Assembly: GCA_002422205.1 (NCBI GenBank)
Contig: DITS01000037.1
Coordinates: 1 to 25,062 of the forward strand
Direction of reading: 5' to 3'
Source: Alphaproteobacteria bacterium UBA6178
GTDB lineage: Bacteria > Pseudomonadota > Alphaproteobacteria > Rickettsiales > UBA3002
Length of the DNA stretch: 25,062 nucleotides
Positions 22,300 through 25,062 of this stretch are shown here, one piece after another. A program made the translations under genes and the position numbers. Under the pieces are notes generated by a model. It made no database searches and was not told where the DNA came from. It worked only from the letters and a program-made list of their open reading frames with translations. The number at the start of each line of letters is the position of its first letter. Positions within the stretch are counted from its first letter, which is position 1.

Positions 22300-23484
22300 A
22301 TGGTAATGAAAACCCGCCCTCATAGGCTGATGCGACAGCGACTTTTTATCCTGATCGGGGTGTTGGGGGTGGCTGTTTTGTTGCTGCTCAGATGGATCTG
22401 GCCGTCTGACGATCCGGCGGGTTCAATGGTTACCTTTGTGAAGGTGAGCCGCGCCAGTATCGAAGAAACCGTGACCGCCCAAGGCAAGCTGGAGCCGAAA
22501 GAATTTGTTGATGTGGGTGCGCAGATTTCCGGCCAGCTGCAAAAGCTGCATGTGGAAATTGGCGATATCGTCAAAAGGGGCGATTTAATCGCCGAGATTG
22601 ACCCGCAGATTTATGTTGCCAGAGTGCAGGCCGATGAGGCGCGGCTGAAAACCATTCGCGCTCAGCTGGCCGAACAGGAAGCGCAGGTGGCCTTCACACA
22701 AAGCGTGTATGCGCGTAACCAGAAACTCATCGCCGCTGATGCGGTAAGCCGTGAAACGCTGGAGGGCAGCCTCAAGGAATTTAAGGCGGCGCAGGCACGC
22801 ACCAATTCGTTTAAGGCGCAGCTGGAAGAGGCGCAGTCGCAGCTGGACGCCGATACGGCCAATCTGGGATTCACCAAAATTTATGCGCCGATCGACGGGA
22901 CGGTGGTGTCGCAAACCTCGAAAGAAGGCCAGACGCTTAATGCCAATCAGATGGCGCCGGTGATCGTGCAGATTGCCGATCTGGATACAATGACCGTGCG
23001 CGCGCAAGTGGCCGAGGCTGATGTGGCACGGCTGAAGCCGGGCATGGCGGTTTATTTTAACACGCTTGGCTCCGAGCGCCGCTGGAGCAGCGAGCTGCGC
23101 CAATTGCTGCCTTCGCCGGATGCAACCGTGATGGATGTGGTGTTGTATAATGCGTTGGTCGATGTTGAAAACAGCGACTATGCGCTGATGACGGGCATGA
23201 GCGCACAGATGTTTTTTCAGCTTGGCAGCGCCGAGGATGCGCTGGTGATTCCGGCGCAGGCGCTGGGGAAAAAACTACCATCCGATGCGGGGCAGCCCGA
23301 GCGCTATGAGGTGAATGTGAAAAGCGCGGATGGCATCGAGACGCGTCCGGTGGAAATTGGTCTGCTCAACCGCACGCAGGCGCAAGTGCTTAGTGGGCTG
23401 CAAGAGGGCGATCAGGTTGCCATTATCCGCGCAAGCAATGCTGCAAGCCCCGCCCCTGCGGCGCGGCGCGTGCCACGGATCTAG
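22300..23484 (+). CDS. macA: MacA-like periplasmic adaptor (membrane fusion protein)
   Basis: 394 residues (ATG 22300; ATG 22306 is an alternative; no clear ribosome site). A basic N-terminus and one membrane helix (about 16-29) anchor the protein. The biotinyl-lipoyl-like half IEETVTAQGKLEPKEFVDVG and GQLQKLHVEIGDIVKRGDLI is followed by a long alpha-helical hairpin (about 108-185, many A/Q/E) and the second lipoyl half LGFTKIYAPIDGTVVSQTSK. Then comes a beta-barrel domain (VRAQVAEADVARLKPGM). This is the HlyD/AcrA family in MacA form. It links the inner-membrane MacB ATPase encoded 2 bp downstream to a TolC-type channel, exporting macrolides, lipopeptides or siderophore-like substrates. The outer-membrane partner is not in the window. 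Confidence 0.9.
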   Translation: MVMKTRPHRLMRQRLFILIGVLGVAVLLLLRWIWPSDDPAGSMVTFVKVSRASIEETVTAQGKLEPKEFVDVGAQISGQLQKLHVEIGDIVKRGDLIAEIDPQIYVARVQADEARLKTIRAQLAEQEAQVAFTQSVYARNQKLIAADAVSRETLEGSLKEFKAAQARTNSFKAQLEEAQSQLDADTANLGFTKIYAPIDGTVVSQTSKEGQTLNANQMAPVIVQIADLDTMTVRAQVAEADVARLKPGMAVYFNTLGSERRWSSELRQLLPSPDATVMDVVLYNALVDVENSDYALMTGMSAQMFFQLGSAEDALVIPAQALGKKLPSDAGQPERYEVNVKSADGIETRPVEIGLLNRTQAQVLSGLQEGDQVAIIRASNAASPAPAARRVPRI

Positions 23485-23485
23485 C

Positions 23486-25062
23486 ATGGAGCCGTTACTG
23501 AACGTCAAAAATCTCAGCCGGATTTATCGCACGGGCGACGAAGAATTTCACGCGCTTGATGCGGTGTCGCTCACCATCTGGCCGGGCGAATTTGTGGCGA
23601 TTATGGGGCAGTCGGGGTCGGGCAAATCAACGCTGATGAATATCCTTGGCTGTCTGGACAGGGCATCGGGTGGCAGCTATGAAGTGCGCGGGCAGGATGT
23701 GGCGCAGCATTCGCCGGATGCATTGGCGGCATTGCGGCGCGATACATTTGGCTTCGTGTTTCAGCGTTATAATCTGCTCGCCACCGCCAACGCCGAAGAG
23801 AATGTCGAAATTCCGGGTATCTATGCTGCCATGCCCAAAGCCGCGCGTAATGATCGCGCACGCATGTTGCTGGCCAAGCTGGGATTGAGCGAGCGCGGGT
23901 CGCACCGCCCGTCGGAGCTATCGGGCGGGCAGCAGCAGCGCGTGGCGATTGCCCGCGCATTGATGAATGACCCGCCGATTATTCTGGCGGATGAGCCGAC
24001 CGGTGCGCTTGACAGCCAGTCGAGCGAAGATGTGATGGCGCTGCTTGCCGAGCTGAACCGCGAAGGCCGCACCGTTATTGTGATTACGCATGATGCGGCA
24101 GTGGCCGCCCATGCCACCCGCGTGCTGCATATTTTTGACGGGCGCATTGTCAAGGAAACGGGTGAAGTGAATCAGCGTGCCGACAGGCTGGAGCCTGTGC
24201 CGCCACGCGGACATGCCGGGCTGGTGCCTGAGATCGAAGAGGCCACCAAAACCGCGCTGCGCTCGCTGAAGGCCAACACATTCCGCACGGCGCTGACGTT
24301 GCTGGGCATTATCATCGGCGTGGCGTCGGTGGTGACCATGCTGGCGGTGGGTGGCGGCAGCAAGCAGGAGGTGCTCGATCGGATCACCGCGATGGGCACC
24401 AATTTGCTGTCGGTGCGCCCCGGTGCGCCGGGGGTGCGCGGGGATGGCAACATCACCACCCTGACCATTCAGGATGCAGAGGCCATTGCCGAGCTGCCGC
24501 ATATCAGCGCGGTGATATCCGAGCGCAGCGGCTCGTACAAAGTGCGCTATGGCAATATTGATGTGCAGACGCCCGTGCAGGGGGTGAGCGCGTCGATGCC
24601 GCTGGTGCGTGACTGGCCGGTCAGCTCCGGCAGTTTTTTCACCGATCGGGATGTGCGCTCCTATGCGCCGGTGGCGGTATTGGGACAAACCACAGTCAAA
24701 AATTTATTCCCCAGCGGCGAAGATCCGGTTGGCAGCTACATCCTTGTCAAAAATATTCCGTTTGAAGTGATCGGTGTGCTGAGCGCCAAAGGCGCATCGG
24801 GCTGGGGCGGCGATCAGGATGATGCGGTGGTGATTCCTGTGACCACGGGGCTGATTCGCCTGTTTGGCATGACCTATCTGAGCGGTATCACCGTGCGGGT
24901 GGATCGGATGGAGCATATCGCCGCGAGTGAAACCGCGATCAATGAATTATTGCTGGCGCGGCACCGTCAACTCGATTTCAGCACGCGCAACATGGCGTCC
25001 TTTATGGATATGGCGAGCGAAACCTATAATACCTTTACCCTGCTGCTGGGCGCGGTGGCGGC
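23486..25062 (+). CDS. macB: MacB-like ABC transporter, ATPase-permease fusion (truncated by window end)
   Basis: Starts at the ATG 2 bp after macA and stays open to the last base, giving ~525 of the expected ~640-650 residues. The ABC domain has Walker A GQSGSGKST (about 40-48), signature LSGGQQQR (about 145-152), Walker B IILADEPTGALD and the switch ITHD. After a linker, ALRSLKANTFRTALTLLGII begins the first membrane helix (about 265-290), followed by the large periplasmic domain (TLTIQDAEAIAELPHISAV..., FFTDRDVRSYAPVAVLG, GVLSAKGASG); near the cut end ETYNTFTLLLGAVA starts the second helix. MacB powers efflux or mechanotransmission through MacA and TolC. No frameshift seen in the visible part. 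Confidence 0.92.
   Translation, partial: MEPLLNVKNLSRIYRTGDEEFHALDAVSLTIWPGEFVAIMGQSGSGKSTLMNILGCLDRASGGSYEVRGQDVAQHSPDALAALRRDTFGFVFQRYNLLATANAEENVEIPGIYAAMPKAARNDRARMLLAKLGLSERGSHRPSELSGGQQQRVAIARALMNDPPIILADEPTGALDSQSSEDVMALLAELNREGRTVIVITHDAAVAAHATRVLHIFDGRIVKETGEVNQRADRLEPVPPRGHAGLVPEIEEATKTALRSLKANTFRTALTLLGIIIGVASVVTMLAVGGGSKQEVLDRITAMGTNLLSVRPGAPGVRGDGNITTLTIQDAEAIAELPHISAVISERSGSYKVRYGNIDVQTPVQGVSASMPLVRDWPVSSGSFFTDRDVRSYAPVAVLGQTTVKNLFPSGEDPVGSYILVKNIPFEVIGVLSAKGASGWGGDQDDAVVIPVTTGLIRLFGMTYLSGITVRVDRMEHIAASETAINELLLARHRQLDFSTRNMASFMDMASETYNTFTLLLGAVA

Overview
The window looks like chromosomal DNA from a Gram-negative proteobacterium, most likely an alphaproteobacterium of intermediate GC content. 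This rests on TadE/TadG pilus genes, a lipid gene set known from alpha- and gammaproteobacteria, tripartite MacAB-type efflux genes, a lipoprotein and intergenic palindromes ending in GTCATCC/GGATGAC. I cannot name the genus. There is no phage, insertion sequence, CRISPR array, rRNA or tRNA that I can recognise. Almost all genes are on the + strand; the exception is a block of three on the - strand (4563-6903).

Layout. (1) 35-2542: three overlapping or tightly spaced genes for TadG/TadE-type pseudopilins, the end of a Flp/Tad pilus operon. (2) 2690-6355: an asparagine-synthase-type amidotransferase of the N-acetylglutaminylglutamine amide (NAGGN) osmolyte family. It converges, across a perfect terminator hairpin, on a RimK-like ATP-grasp ligase and a class I glutamine-amidotransferase-like hydrolase (peptidase C26). 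(3) 6454-11955: a stress and envelope block: hemerythrin, two glycine-rich YflT-like stress proteins, a PfpI/DJ-1 protein, a DUF748 (AsmA-like) membrane protein, an 81-residue orphan, a phospholipase D/cardiolipin synthase and a PRC-barrel protein. (4) 11956-12267: a gene-free stretch with a palindromic repeat and the decayed 3' end of a PRPP-synthetase-like gene. (5) 12268-14275: an OmpR-type response regulator and its histidine kinase. (6) 14354-20673: seven tightly packed genes (FAD oxidoreductase, DUF1365, cyclopropane-synthase-like methyltransferase, exported chalcone-isomerase-like protein, GPH-type MFS transporter, DUF3833 lipoprotein, short-chain dehydrogenase). (7) 20793-21950: a long, divergent PRPP synthetase paralogue. 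(8) 22300-25062: macA and the first ~525 codons of macB, cut by the window end.

The most interesting parts are the seven-gene phospholipid-modification cluster, which resembles singlet-oxygen/furan-fatty-acid loci but has a two-component system directly upstream; the short RimK-like ligase and hydrolase beside the NAGGN amidotransferase, without the usual GNAT-ATP-grasp synthetase in view; and a gene fossil at 12099-12199 that matches the C-terminus of the divergent PRPP synthetase almost 10 kb away.
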